Positions 23,241 through 36,500 of a stretch of DNA of 64,000 nucleotides are shown piece by piece. Source of the stretch: Cymbidium sinense (lineage: Eukaryota; Streptophyta; Magnoliopsida; Asparagales; Orchidaceae); the NCBI GenBank assembly GCA_021442155.1, contig CM038214.1, forward strand, positions 136,624,040 through 136,688,039. Direction: 5' to 3'. The notes beneath the pieces are model-generated. The model did not search any database. It was not told where the DNA came from and was given only the letters and a program-made list of their open reading frames with translations. Both the position numbers and the translations under genes were made by a program. Each line of letters begins with the position of its first letter. Within the stretch, counting starts at the first letter, position 1.

Positions 23241-24340
23241 GATGAGACCTACTATCTTCCTCAAAACACCCTTTCTCGTGAACTTGGACAAAATTCAAAT
23301 ACAAATCTAAAAGGAAAAGAAAATGAAGCAAAAGAAAAGATAAAAGAAAATGAAAAGAAAAATAGAAGCCCAAGTAAACAAGAAAGGAGAATTGAAGAAG
23401 AAATAGATCCGCATATCACATTCCACCCATAGTTCATTCCATCATATGGACATGTGGTAGAATGGCTCAACCTCACCAGGCGAGAGGTAGAAATAGAGGT
23501 AGTTCCAATGTGGCACTAGTTGGCCTTGATCAATAGAGGTGGTGTTCCGGTTTATAGAGTACCTACTATTCACATATACTTGGAATCCAGCTGGATGAGT
23601 CTAATATGATTAGTATACCAACCCCTCTGTGGTTCTATTAGGTGACTTTTCATCCAGACGAGATGAAGAAGCCTCCAAGCAAAGTAAAGTATTGAATCTA
23701 GTTTATGTGAAACTATTCGGTTGGGAACCTTAGCTCTTACCCCACTTACATCTCAGAAAGTTGAAGGTTTAGTAGTTAAGGAAGTCCCTAAATCTTCTAG
23801 TGACATGAAGTAGAAGAAGTTCTTTTTGGGATCATCATCCTCAAGCCCTGAAGTTGATGTAGAGCTTCAGGAAGATACTTTTAAAGAATTAATGGAATTA
23901 CCTTTTGACTTTTACTCTCCTTGTGTTCAAAATCTTATACATAAGGGTTTAGTTCCTCACACATGGTCCAAGCACATGTCAGAATACTTCGAAAAGCTAT
24001 GGAATAATACAGGGAGGAAAACACAATCAAGAGCGGGAGGATTGATGCAGTGGGTCCAGTCAATGATGAAAATTACTGCATAGTTGTTACCAACCATTTA
24101 AAATATGATAGGTTCTTCTCACACATTCTCAACTCTTATGAGAATGTGTGTTTAAGAATCTCAGATGATCCAGATGATCTCCAAGTCAAAGAGATACCAC
24201 CAGAATTTGAAGAGGAGATTCATTCAATAATTGACAAGCTTAAAGAAATCAACTTCGGGATAGAAGAAAATCCATGCCCGACATACATCAGTTTGTTGGT
24301 GAATGAAGAAGAAACCAATGACTTAGTTAGACTACGAGTT
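23241..24340 (+). pseudogene. Element G: protease-RT spacer
   Basis: Pol spacer with a Lys/Glu-rich run (about 23290-23410) and an acidic region (23826-24343) that leads into RT. Open pieces at 23826-24083 and 24050-24343 overlap in different frames, marking a frameshift near 24070. No catalytic domain is recognised. It matches copy A 1745-2860. Confidence 0.6.
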
Positions 24341-25130
24341 TAAAGGCTTACAGAGTTATGAAGAAATGCTCAGATTATCTCCTGACGTAGCAATCCACAA
24401 GCTAACAATAGATCCTAACGTTACTTTTATTAAGCAAGTTCCTAGACGCATGCGATTAGAAATCAAACAACAGGTCATTTCTAAAGTCAAGAAATTGATC
24501 GATGCTAATTTTATCAGGAAAGAAAAATATCCTACGTTGCTAGTGTATCATTAAGAAGAAGAATGGCCAAATTATGCATCGATTTTAGGACTTAAACAAG
24601 GCATGTCCTAAGGATGAGTTTCCTCTTCCTATACCGAAATTAATGGTGGATGTCATCTCATGCAGTCTTTTCTTTCATGGATGGGTCATCTGGCTATAAC
24701 TAAATCAAGATGTCTCCTAAAGATGAAAGAAATGCTTTCCAAACACCAATCAATCTTCTTATAGGGTCATGCCTTTGTTAAAATGCTAGCTACATACTAA
24801 GCGGCCATGACTCGGATCTTCAATGAACTCATCCATCATCAAATTGAGTGCTACGTTGATAATCTAGTAGTCAAGAGCAGAGAAAAGGAGGATCATCTCT
24901 TTGACTTGAGAGTAATTTTTGAATGGTTAAGATAATATAATCTTGAGATGAATCCCCTAAAGTATGCATTCGGAGTCACTTCAGGGAAATTCCTTGGGTT
25001 TGTTGTTCGACACCGGGGAATAGAAATAGATCTAAAGATCAAACTATCTTAGAAATGCCACCTTGTCAAAGTTTAACTCAACTCAGATCCTTTCAAGAAT
25101 GGCTGGCTAACTAAGACACTTTATCTCAAA
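24341..25130 (+). pseudogene. Element G: reverse transcriptase with altered active site
   Basis: RT domain in several frames. It starts L-S-P-D-V-A-I-H-K-L (24366 onward), with V-K-K-L-I-D-A-N-F-I-R near 24490, then D-F-R and L-N-K-A-C-P-K-D-E-F-P near 24580-24620. The first catalytic block F-M-D-G-S-S-G-Y-N is present (Asp at 24680-24682), but the next codon is TAA (24701) in place of the CAA that copy A has. The usual YVDD reads Y-V-D-N (24852-24863), a change of a catalytic Asp by one G-to-A base. K-F-L-G-F and R-G-I-E-I-D follow near 24985-25030. RT activity is certainly lost. Confidence 0.9.
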
Positions 25131-26080
25131 CCTATCAGGGAGATGCAAGCCATTCTCAGCACTTGTTAAAAAGGATGCCAAGTTCAAGTGTGATGACAAG
25201 TGTCAGCATGCTTTGAGGACATTAAAGAGTACTTGGTGAAGCCACCAGTTCTAGTAGCTCTATCTAAGCAGCCACGATCTTTTATACTACATTGGATGAC
25301 TTTGGGGTTGGCCCAAGCCAATGATGAAGGAAGGAAGCGCACTCTACTACCTCCCATCGTCGATCCATCCTGAAGTAAACTATATCCACATTGAGAAACA
25401 TTGTCTAGCTTTGATCTTTGCATCTGAAGCTATGGAACATGCTTTCTCATAAAGTGAACTTGATCTCGAATCAACCAGAGTATCTGACACGACAATGCTC
25501 AAATGTTTGGCTCGTTAGTCCATGATTCTCTCACAATTCAATATCCCATATGTACCCCTCCATGCGGTAAAAGAATAGGCACTAACATATTTCTTAGCAG
25601 CACACCCACTTCCTGCTAATTCTCGCTTAGTGATGATCTCCTCGATGAACAAATCAAGAACTTAGGGAGGCCTCCAATGGGAGATGTATTTTGATGGTCT
25701 TTCTTTTCTTAAAGGTGAAGCGATCTATTCTCTCCTAGGAAAGCGGGGTAGGAATAGTTCTTCTAACTCTAAATGTGATGTGATGAGATTCTCATACTAT
25801 CTTTCCAACCCTGCACCAACGAGTATGAGGCTTTGATTATCATTAAGTTTGCCATCATTTGGTGTCAAGAGCATCAACATATTTGGGGATTCTCGGTTGG
25901 TCATCAACGGTTCTTTGGGTCCTGATTCTCAAACCCAAGCTTCATTATTACTATGAGTATACCATGAAGGCTGGCCAGATTCCCAAAGTCACCATCTACA
26001 AGGTTTTAGCGAGTAGCAGTAGCATGCCTTGGCCAAACTTGCCAAAGAATTGGCATGTCCGGAAGATGAGTCCATTTTGA
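25131..26080 (+). pseudogene. Element G: RNase H and second RNase H
   Basis: First RNase H remnant at about 25180-25460, with I-E-K-H-C-L-A-L-I-F-A. The second starts with M-Y-F-D-G at 25684-25698 and continues to about 25930. Both match copy A but carry more indels; the E-Y-E-A-L block of the second module is disturbed near 25820. Two RNase H modules in this order support the Tat lineage. Non-functional. Confidence 0.78.
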
Positions 26081-27359
26081 TAAGGGTCCAAAATAGATAA
26101 GTCCTATCATTTATTGATTTTGAACTCATCGAGAGACTTTCTCTTGAAGGGGAGGTTGCCATTGCCAAAATGGACAAGGAGCTGGATTGGAGGCAACCAT
26201 TCATAGATTACTTGAACACCGGCAAACTAGCTCAAGAAAAGTCACAAGCCCATCAGGTGAAACAGAGAGCTCTCTCCTACGCTCTTGTTGATGGCACCAT
26301 GTACCGCTGGTCCTTTGACCAAATGTGTAAGTTATCTAAACAAACACGATGCTCAAAGCATTAACCAAGGTACACTTAGGTTTATGCAGATCGCATCAAT
26401 TCAGTCCGAAGATGAAGATGAAGATCAAGCAACTTGGATGACTTGATGATCCTGTAGCATGGCTAGGAGATGCCATCAACATATGCACGGTGTGGTCCTC
26501 CACCCAACATTCTACACACCTATCATGGCCATTTGAGTGTTGTACTAACATTGTAGGTAAGATCGATCCTCCTTCTTTCAAGGGCATTCATCTTAAGCCA
26601 CTACTTTTCCAAGAAGCCATCCCACTAGAGGTCACACTCATGTGCTTCAATTTTTTAGGAACCATATCATATAGAGGTTTGAGGTGCCTCGATGAATTAT
26701 ATATGATAATGGTACTGCATTCAAAAGCATGAAGATCAGTAGCTTTTCCAGAAGACGTATAGATTAAAGATACTCCACCATCTACTACCCCAGAGTAAAT
26801 GGCTTAGCGGAAGCATTCAATAAAGCTCTCATCTAGATACTGAAGAAGACTCTTAATGATAATAAATGATAGTGGAACGAGCAGTTGGTTGAAGCTTTGT
26901 GAGCCTACCGCACCACATACCGAACTCCAACTCAATCTACCCCATTTTTCTTAATGTATGGGTCTGAAGCTGTTCTTCCTTTAAAAGTTCAACTCCCGTC
27001 ACTAGAATAGCATTGGGTAACAAGATCACTATAGACCAAAATTCAAAACTATGGTTAGAAGAGCTTGAAGGTTTAGAGGAGAGTCACCTACGGGCGTGCC
27101 AAAATCTCAACTTGTATAAGGCCAAAATGATTCAAGCTCACAACAAGCTAGTCTGCCCTAGGTCTTTCCAAGTAGGAGAACTTGTGTTAGTCCTAAGAAG
27201 ACCAATTATTGCCCATCGAAAGATGTGAGGCAAGTTTGAACCCACTTGGGAAGGCCCCTATGTCATAGAAAAGGCCTACTAAGGAGGATCTTCGACTTAT
27301 TGATTGTAAGGGGAACACCGATGCTTCCAAGGCTCTATCTAAAGAAATATTACCCTTGA
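26081..27359 (+). pseudogene. Element G: integrase and pol end
   Basis: Integrase remnant ending at a TGA at 27357-27359. The zinc finger is damaged: the C-x2-C seen in copy A is reduced to one Cys near 26470 by a deletion. The catalytic core keeps D-N-G-T-A-F (26705-26722) and G-L-A-E-A-F with the last catalytic Glu at 26820-26822. The carboxy end is best preserved (27013-27228 open), with L-W-L-E-E-L-E-G-L and F-Q-V-G-E-L-V-L-V. The final K-Y-Y-P is followed by the stop. No chromodomain. Confidence 0.87.
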
Positions 27360-30093
27360 AATAAATCATGTTCAAAAATAATCAATAATAAAAAGAATAA
27401 AAATTTAATTCCATTCATCAAATCTCCTCTTCTTTCAAAATATTATTTTCTTATCTTGCGAATCTGTCATGACGTGTTATGGTAGGTGTAAGAGTCCTAG
27501 TGGAACCTTATCCCTCTTTCACAACACAAACACAATCTCCCGATGCTATTAGAATAAGTGTAAGAGAACTTGAGAGGTATCCTATTTTGATTAGCATAAC
27601 TAAGATTGGTGTGTGAGAGAAAGCATCCTTTCTTAGAGAATCCTTCTACATGTACCATTTCATCAAACCCCTAGTGTGTTTAAGATAGGAGTAAGAGTCC
27701 CCCAGAGGCATCTTATTCCTTTTAACACATGCACAACAACAAATACAAATCTTTTGTCTCAAGCTATTTGATGTGGGAGCAAGGCCCCTATGGCACTCAC
27801 TCATTAGATGCTCTAGGTTGGGTCTACATACAACCTCGCTAGTATGTCACCCTAGTGGTCATTTGTTGGAGGATGTGAGTTCCTAAGCTTTCTTCCTAAT
27901 TTGATCATTGCAAACCAATGAGCGCCTTGTTAGTATGATAGTATTCACTACCTAACCAATAAGCTACCTCATGTTGACTTTGTTTAAGAATATGTGAATC
28001 CCCGTGCTTTCTTCTTGAACTCAACCATCTGCACTATGTTGAGTATATTTGAGGTTTAGGATAAGTCCCAGGCTCCTTTCCTCTTGACTACTTTTGAGTT
28101 GATATAAGTCCTCCGTACACTCGGTAGTCACCTAGGTCGGATAGCACCCAGAGAAGATATATCCAATGGGTTCCACTTAGGAGGATGAAAAGCTTTCTTC
28201 TTAGGCGATTGTTGCACCTTAGGTTGGTTGATGTTTGCTATGTTGACTCACCCAGTGGATACACCACTCTTAGCATATATGAGTCCTTGCACTTTCTCCT
28301 TGGGTTGGACACCGAATACCTATTGGAAATATGACTAGCCATGTCATCTTCTCCAAGGTGTTGGATTAAGCCCTTAGCGACCCCATCCCCTGCGGGCACT
28401 CTATTTGGACCATGTCCTTTGCGATCCCATTTAGACACTACCCGGGTTGCTTTTAGATCTAACATTGTCCTTTTCCTAGTAGCCATTCCTGTGGTTGGAA
28501 AATTTGTTCAGCAAATGCGCAAATTTTCCTTTGGTTCAAAAAATTTGAGATAGGTCTAGGTTGATATAAGCTCCTTCTCAGTTTGATCCCTCGCAAACTA
28601 ACAGGGTCCATGATAAAATAAATAAACTAAACAAAACAAAAAAATTAATTGCTTAGGAATTCAAGCCCTAAAGGGCCCCTTCTCACAAGCAAGCATCCTA
28701 TCTTTAAGGCAGTGTTAGCAGAACTCCCTATATTGCACTACTTGAGTTGAGATAAATCCTGGGTACTCACTCCTCCCTTAGGTGGGTTCAATCTATTTTC
28801 CACAAGCAGTTACCCCGAGTCATTATTTTGAAAGATATAAGATTATGATGCATTCTTTCTAGCATGATTGTCGCAAACTAATGGGTAGCCCTAGGTTGGG
28901 TTTCATTTGTTGCCCAAAGTAACCGATCACCCCAGTGGTCTTTTCTAGTGGAAGATGTGAGTGCTTGAGCTTTCTTCTCTTGAATTGAGCATTACAAACC
29001 GAAAGGCACTCCTTTGGTCGGATAGTTCTCTTATCGGCTGGGAAGCTACTCCCATTATTTTAGTAAATCTGAGATAGGTCTAGGTTTCTATAAGCTCTTT
29101 CTCAGTTTGATCCATCACAAATTGATGAAATCCATCAAAATGAAATTAAAAATGAAAATTAATCCTTGACTATTCTTGAGCTGATTTAAGTCCCCGGTGG
29201 AATTCACTCAATAGTCAGCCCTAGGTCAGTCTGATTTGTTGCCCAAAGCAATTGATCACCCCAATGGTTCCTTATTTCTAGAAGATGTGAGTCCACATGC
29301 TTTCTTCTTAAGACTTGACCATTGTATACCAAAGGTCATTTTCCCTTGGTTGGATAGTCCTACCATGTGGTTAGTAGACTACTCCTTTTGAATTAGTAAA
29401 TCTGAGTTAGGTCTAGGCCTCAATGGCCCTATCATCAGTTCATCATAAACCTATGGATCCATCATAATAAAACAAATAAATTCAAAAATGAAATCAATCT
29501 TTGACTATCTTTCTATTCTAAGTCCCTAGCATTCACTCAATAGTTTGTTGGGTTCAATCTATTTCCTTGCCAATGGATTACTGACAAAGGTCTCTGGAGG
29601 ATGTAAGTCTACGCTTTCTTTAAATATGTATAAAAGGCATCCTTTTGGTTGGCTAGTCCTACACATGCTTAGTAGACTACCTCTTTGGAGTGGTAAATCT
29701 GAGTAAGGTCTTAGCCAATGTGGCTCTTACTTAATGAAATCTATTGCAAACCAATGTCCATCTCAAAACTCAAACCAAACAAAAATTGAAACAAATTCAA
29801 CCATCTTCCCTAGTGAAACAAATCAAATCTTTTTCTCCTCAGTGAGATTCAAATCAAATCAATTCTTTCATCCCCTTGTGGATGACTTGAGCCTGTTTTC
29901 CTAGTGGAAGGTTCACACTTTATCCCTTAGTGGATTCCCTCTGTCTTAAACATATAAGTAGAGCCACATTGCACTAAGCTCTCACCTTGGGGTTAAAGAT
30001 AGATTGTTTATGTTTGCTTCATCTCTGTGTTGATCATTTTGGTCATCTGTCATGTATTCTTTGTTAGTCACACCATACCTATTGGGCGCACTT
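27360..30093 (+). other. Element G 3' untranslated region
   Basis: A 2.7 kb non-coding stretch from the pol stop to the 3' LTR. The first 1.2 kb matches copy A's 3' region. The rest is built from repeats (see 28540-29760). I see no clear polypurine tract in the bases just before 30094, which read GGGCGCACTT. No open frame is shared between copies, so no extra gene is claimed. Confidence 0.65.
28540..29760 (+). repeat. ~300-500-bp repeats in the 3' region of element G
   Basis: Four degenerate units. Each begins with a phrase like TAAATCTGAG(A/T)(T/A)AGGTCTAGG (near 28545, 29060, 29394, 29692) and most carry a GATGTGAGT...GCTTTCTTCT phrase (near 28955, 29284; 29598 is decayed), a CACCCCA(G/A)TGGT phrase and a 'TTGACTA' phrase. 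Spacing is uneven, about 300 to 510 bp. Related single phrases occur earlier at 27873 and 27985, and in copy A. Confidence 0.65.
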
Positions 30094-30643
30094 TGTTGAC
30101 CTCATTTTTAGAATGAGCTCTCAACCTCTCCACCTTAGACATAGGACTCCTCTTAGACTTTAAGAGTTCCTTAGTCTTAAGACACATCTAGTGATTAGAT
30201 GGACACTCAACCTAACCCTAGAAGACTTAGAAGAGTTAGCCATAGGAATAGGTCATGCTTTAGGGGTGTTAGAAAAAATTCCTACCCTTAGCTCAAACCA
30301 TTCCTCACTTTCCTTCTTTCAAGTTAAACTCCAAATCAATCTTAATTGATTTTCTCCAAACTCAAATCAATTCCATGATTGAAATTCATGATTGAAACCC
30401 ATGATTAAAATCCATCAAAATTTCTAAGCTCAAATTTTCTTAAGCCCTGAATCTTCCCTTAAGGACTTAACCAAAATCATGATAAAAACCAATTCAAACC
30501 TTGATATTTTCTCATTGTTAATTTTATATATCATTTATATTATGAAATATAAACCAATCAACTAAATTTAAAAATTTTCTCATTCTAATTTTATATTTAT
30601 GTTTTATTATGTCTATATAATATATAAATCATATATATATATT

Positions 30644-30647
<4 letters not shown>

Positions 30648-30690
<43 letters not shown>
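30648..30690. repeat. TA microsatellite in LTR B
   Basis: A run of TA dinucleotides inside the hairpin-repeat array of LTR B. LTR A has the ordinary AT-rich hairpin at the matching place, so the run expanded after insertion, probably from the ATATAT core of that hairpin. Confidence 0.9.
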
Positions 30691-30693
<3 letters not shown>

Positions 30694-31539
30694 GAAATAT
30701 AAATATCAATCTATCCAATCAAATCCTCAAATTAAATTCCAACTCAATCCATCAAAATTTTCCCAAGTCCCTTTAATTTTCCATTAATGGACTTAGCCAA
30801 AATCTTGATCAAACCATTTCAAAGTCATGGGATTTTCTCATAATTTATTTATATCCTCATTTATATTCACATATATAAATGAAATATAAATTCAAATCAA
30901 TCAAACTAAACTCAAAATTCCAACTCAATCCATCAAATTTTTCTAAGTCCCATAATTTTTCATTAAAGGACTTACCCAAAATCTTGATCAAACCATTTCA
31001 AAATAGGTGAAATATAAATATAAATCAATCAAACCAAATTCAAAAATTCAAACTTCAAACTCCAAAATTTTTCCAAGTCCCTTAAATCCTTCTTAATGGA
31101 CTTAGCCTAAATCATGATTAAACTACTTAAATCCTTGAAATTTTCTCATGATCAATTTATATTCTCATTTATATTCACATATATAAATGAAATATAAATT
31201 CAAACAATTACAACCAATTCCAAAAATCAAACTCAAATCAACTCAAAATCCAATTTAAGTCTTTCAAGTCAAAATCTTGAACTTAGCCAAATCAATTTCA
31301 AATCAAGACAAACTCTTGATTTTCTCTCATGATTCAATCAAACTTACAATCATGAATCCATATATAAATACAAACTTTTATCACTCAATCAAAACCCAAG
31401 TCAAAAATCAAAGCCAAAACTCCTTCATATTCTTCCTTTGAATATGAAATTGTCAAATGGATTAAAACCTCATTTGACTTTAAACCACTTGTAAATGGAT
31501 TTATATTTCAATCATAAGTCCATATAAGATCAAATCAAA

Positions 31540-32400
31540 TCAAGCTTTGACCAAGCCATTTGGCTCACTTGACCCAAAGTGACCTAAAGTACCCTTATGA
31601 GTCAAATTCTAATCCTAACCAAATTGGATTAAACCAAACTCACATATCCCTCTCATCATGATCAAAAAAATCCTCATGAGATGATCAATCAATCAACTTG
31701 GGTCAAACCAAGTCAAACCTAAGGATTGACCAAGTTAATACTTAGCCCAAAATGAAACCTAACATAGCCAAATTTCACCATAGGCCAAATTGATTGAAAC
31801 ACATTGATCTAAGTTCACTCATGACCTATGTTTGAACTTATCCAAGCCAACATTTGAGTCTAACCTAGCCCAATTGGCCACTTGACCCAAGTTGACCCAA
31901 CTTGACCTAAAAAGTCAAAATGTGTCAAAACTTGATCTAGGCCAAATTGATTCAAACCAATGGGTTAAGTTCATTCTAAACCACTTGATGAACTTGACCA
32001 AAGCCTCAATTGGCCAACTAGACTTAACCTAGCCCAATTGACCTTAGACCCAACATGACCTAAAGGGGTCATGTTGAGCCAAATTTAAACTTAACCAAAA
32101 TTCATTGGAAATAAAGATACCAATCCACTCCATATGACTAACCTAACCTAAATATACCCTTGACCTACCTCAAATAGGTCAAATGGGTCAAACTGGTCAA
32201 CTTGACCCATTTGACCTAAATGAAGTCATATGAGCCGAATTGAAAACTATACCAAATTGAATCAAATCAAAGCCACCAAAAATATTTCAAATGATCATAT
32301 GAACTTGACCCAACCCTTGGTTTGACCTAATTTGACCAATTCATCAACTTGACCCAAGTTGACCCATTTTGACCTAAATGGATCAACATGAGCCAAACTT
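31540..32400 (+). promoter_or_regulatory. TTGACC-rich zone in LTR B
   Basis: Counterpart of 9415-10260, with the same dense TTGACC and GGTCAA motifs, for example GGTCAACTTGACCCATTTG near 32190. Most motifs are kept between the LTRs despite drift around them. Confidence 0.5.
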
Positions 32401-33480
32401 TATCGAATGAATTCCAAATCTCATGAAACTTGGTCAAACCTAGTTTCTCCACATACCCAACATATCCAAAATAAAAAATCAGCAAAATGATCATTCTACC
32501 CTTATTCCATAGAACAAATTTTGGCTTAATCCATAGGTAATTTGGTCATATCCACTTGAGGCTTTCCTAATAGCTCAAGGGGACCTAATGAAGAGTGGTG
32601 CACCCAATCCAATGAGTTTGGGTTAGCCCAATTACCCCAAGACCAAACCCGACCCCATGGGTCAAAATGGCTAATTCAAAATCCATCTCCCACTCAAATT
32701 TAAGCACATGGGAGGTTGGCATTCCACTCAAGTCCTCAAACCGACCATGTAAACATCTAACTAATCAAACAACCCTCCCATTGTGGACAATTGGATCAAA
32801 ACAACAAATAGGCTTGCAACCGTTCGATCCTTCAAGGGGGAGATATACTCCCCCTAATCAAATTCAAAACTATCAGTCCTCATTTTGATTAAACCTAGGG
32901 AAGTGAAAGAAGCAATTCCTCATCCTCCTCAAGCTTCCTAGAGTGAAATCAAACCTCATCTTCTCAGTTTTGCACAGTGTGAAAACAGGAGAGCTCACTT
33001 GAACTCCTAACTTTCTCCACACTGAAAACCATCCCAATTCCTCTTGCACACTTCTTCTAAGGACCAATCCGAGCTCACCCAAGCTTCCATTAGATTTCCC
33101 ATAACAAGGAGAGGAGAAATTATATCAAGGCCACAAGGATCTTCAAGTGGTGTTGGTCCATAGAGCAAACCACTCAATCCCAAGGCCTAGGAATTTCAAT
33201 AGGGCTTCATCTCCACCAGAAGAAGCTACCTCAGCGATCTCGAGCATTGGTGATCACCTCTGGCGAAGTATGAAAATTTTTGATCACCTAGCATAGGAGG
33301 TGTTGGTCCTTTGTGAAAAGAATTTTCAATTCAAGCAAATTCCACCATTGGATGTGCCGCTCATTGCCTTTAGATGGTGTGGGTTAAGTTTGGTTTGAGT
33401 CTAAGCTCAATCGAGCTCGAATATTTTCCTAGATCATGGACGACCTCTATTGATCTAAGGGAAGAACTGGGGAGATCTCA

Positions 33481-33595
33481 GTCATCCATCCACATTTTGG
33501 ATGGACGGCCAAGATTATTTCCACAAATAGAATTTCTTATATCCTTTTTAAAATCGCTAGCAGATCTTTGGTCATCCGATCTTTGATCGGACGAC
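33481..33595 (+). other. Hairpins 1 and 2 in LTR B
   Basis: Hairpin 1: arms at 33481-33491 and 33499-33509 (CATCC / GGATG core). Hairpin 2: arms GTCATCCGATC at 33571-33581 and GATCGGACGAC at 33585-33595 around TTT, one mismatch. Counterparts of 11260-11288 and 11341-11380. Confidence 0.65.
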
Positions 33596-36500
33596 AAAAA
33601 TTAATGCACGTCCGCCATCACACCACCTTTTAGATGCAATGTTTAAGTGATGTTTCATATGCGACATGTAAAGTATCGCCGCCACCACGCGTGTATGCGA
33701 GTAGGAGGATTAGTTAGGGATATTTAATAAATTTTAATTAATCTAGATTTTCTAAAATTCATCTCTCTCAATAAAATTTAAAAAATATGAAATAAATTTA
33801 TATTAAAAGATAATTTAACCTAGAATATTTAAAAATTAATTTCAATGAGTTTTGATTTATGCTTTTCTCTGATTTTGAGTTTTATTGGAAACTTCATTTT
33901 TCTAATTACCTTTTAATTAAGCCTCGATTAATCCCAAATTTTTTGAGTATATTTTAGGGGATGACTTCTACCTCCCTTAATTCTCTTGGGATTTATTGAA
34001 GGCTTAATTAGGAGAATTGCATATGGATTTCTTAATTACTCTCTTAACTTAATTAAGCATAATTAAGATGTGATTAATGGTTTTAATCCATGATTAGAGT
34101 TGATTAAGGTCAGATCCAATAGATATGAGATTTAGGGAATAATTTTGGGGCATTTCCCCTAAGCTATTCCATAAACCCCCTTTTCTTTCATTAATCTTCT
34201 CTTAATTAAGGGTTAATTCATTAATTACTCCCTTAATTAATTTTTAAAAATTCTAAAAATTTTGAGAACCTAATTAATCTACTTTGGTAGATGCTTAGGT
34301 GTTTAATAGCCTAAATTCAATTAAATAAATCAACACTCAATTCATATGTATAAAATGGTGTTTCGAAATTACTTAAGCTAAACCCCTTAGCTTAATTAAC
34401 TATTAATTATGAGTCAAATTGCATTAGGCCTTTTTCTTGTTAGGTGCATTGCAAATTTAAATTTCTTGTGAGTTTTTATGTCACATCATTGACTCATAAT
34501 AATTTGGTTAATTATTATAAGGTGGTGTAGGTAAAGGTTAATTAAGTTACTTAATTCATACCTTAACATAATTAATACATAAAAATGGATCTAATTATCC
34601 AAAAATTAAATAAAAATATCAAACACATGTGGGAATGGGTTAGGAACAACAAACTCATCTCACCTTTTTAAAATTAAATCAAACTTTAAATTAAACAAAA
34701 ATCATATTGAATACACTTTGATTTATTTTAAACTTTCTTATTCCATAAAAATGTCTTTAGGATTTAATTAAAGTGAATTTACTTACATGATTTCATTGCT
34801 TTAAATCTTTCCCCAACATGTTAAATTTGTATGTCATGTGGTTTCATGCATTCATATTTTTCAAATTCAAGTTTAAAATAAAATTATTTACTCTATGTCA
34901 AATTTATCTCTATTGAGTAAAATAGAAATATGAATGACTAAATCACTAATAAATTCAAAATATTTTCAAAATATATAAATCAAATATCAAATCTTAAAGT
35001 ATGCTACTTATATTTTAATTATAAGCTTGCATGTGAAAGATTATAAAGATATGCTTAGCATAAGTTTCCCTTCTCTTTTCAGTTAGCATAGTTTTAAATA
35101 GGAGTTGGTAAGATATAGGGTTCATTTGAAAGAACCTAACACTTACCTAATTCCATATCCTATTCATCCTTATGCTATCACCTAAGAATGGCTACCTATA
35201 CTTGCATACATAAATTGCATAAATTAAATGAATCCATTAATACAACTTTTGCATTTTTTTTCTTTTCCATTTTATTTCTTTTATACACATGTTTGTATTT
35301 AAGAAAAGTGGTATATTAGTCTGGACAACCCCGAGGTTGCGAGGCTTTATGTAGCCCTAAGTAGGTCTGGTTAATAATGGCAGTTGTACTCACTTATACC
35401 TTTCTTACTTTCATGTGTGTATGTGAAAATTTGGATAAAGAAACCCTTTTCTACTTAAAGAAAGTCACACATCTTATTCTTCTATATTTCCTTAAATGAA
35501 TTACTTAGCATGCATCATAAAGTGTGTTAAAAATTCTCATTTGTATGTATAGATATGCTTAGGGTCCATCCATATGCATGTTATATATGTTGGGAAAGAA
35601 ATGAAGTAATGTGTGTTATCTGAATTTTGATTCATTTTATTTAATCTTAAAATGCTTTTATTTTTGAATAAGTTTGTTTAGAGTTCATCTAAACTTAGGA
35701 TTAATCAAAAGATTTAATCAAAATATTCACTAAATAAAACTAAAATGTGAACTTAATTTAGAAATTACTTAAGTTAGGGAAGGAAAGAGAAGTTCTCTTC
35801 TCTTTCCCTCTCTTCATAACTTAGTAATTAATTGTTGGATCCACTTAAACCAAATCAAAATATGAAATAAACCCAAAATAATTAAACAACTTAAATGAAA
35901 CCCTCCTCTAAGTTGAATATGTTTTCACACTTAGAAAATTTGAACCTAAAGTCATAGATAAGCATACCAGACAATTCTTCAAAGCACACACATTAGACTA
36001 AGTCACAACTTATAACTTTAGGTTAGGTCGGTGCATGGTTTGATATTTTATTTTGTTTTGTGATTTATATATTTTAGACTGAATGTTAGGGTGTTTGCTC
36101 ATAGAATGAATGGTGGGATGCTCTTAGTCTAACTATTCTTTTCTGCAGGGGATTGTGCTTCAAGGGAACTATCATAAATAAAAATATAAATGCTTTTTTT
36201 GTAAGTGCTTAATACCCCTAACCATAATCCAATAGACTAGGTGAACTTAGTCACTCATGTGTGGGGTGATAAATCCAATATAAATGCTTGAAGTTTGTGT
36301 GGTTTAATTTTGATAACCTTTGTTTTGCAGGTGTTAGAAGAAAAGAAGAAATAAAGCTTGAAGACCCCCATAACAATGAATTCCTTGCTTGATTGTAATT
36401 TAATTCATTTTTAATCTGGGTTATATAAGGGTAGAGCTCGGCTACCCAATTTCATATTTTTGAGTTTGTGCGGTGGTACCCGACCACAATAGCTTTTTAT

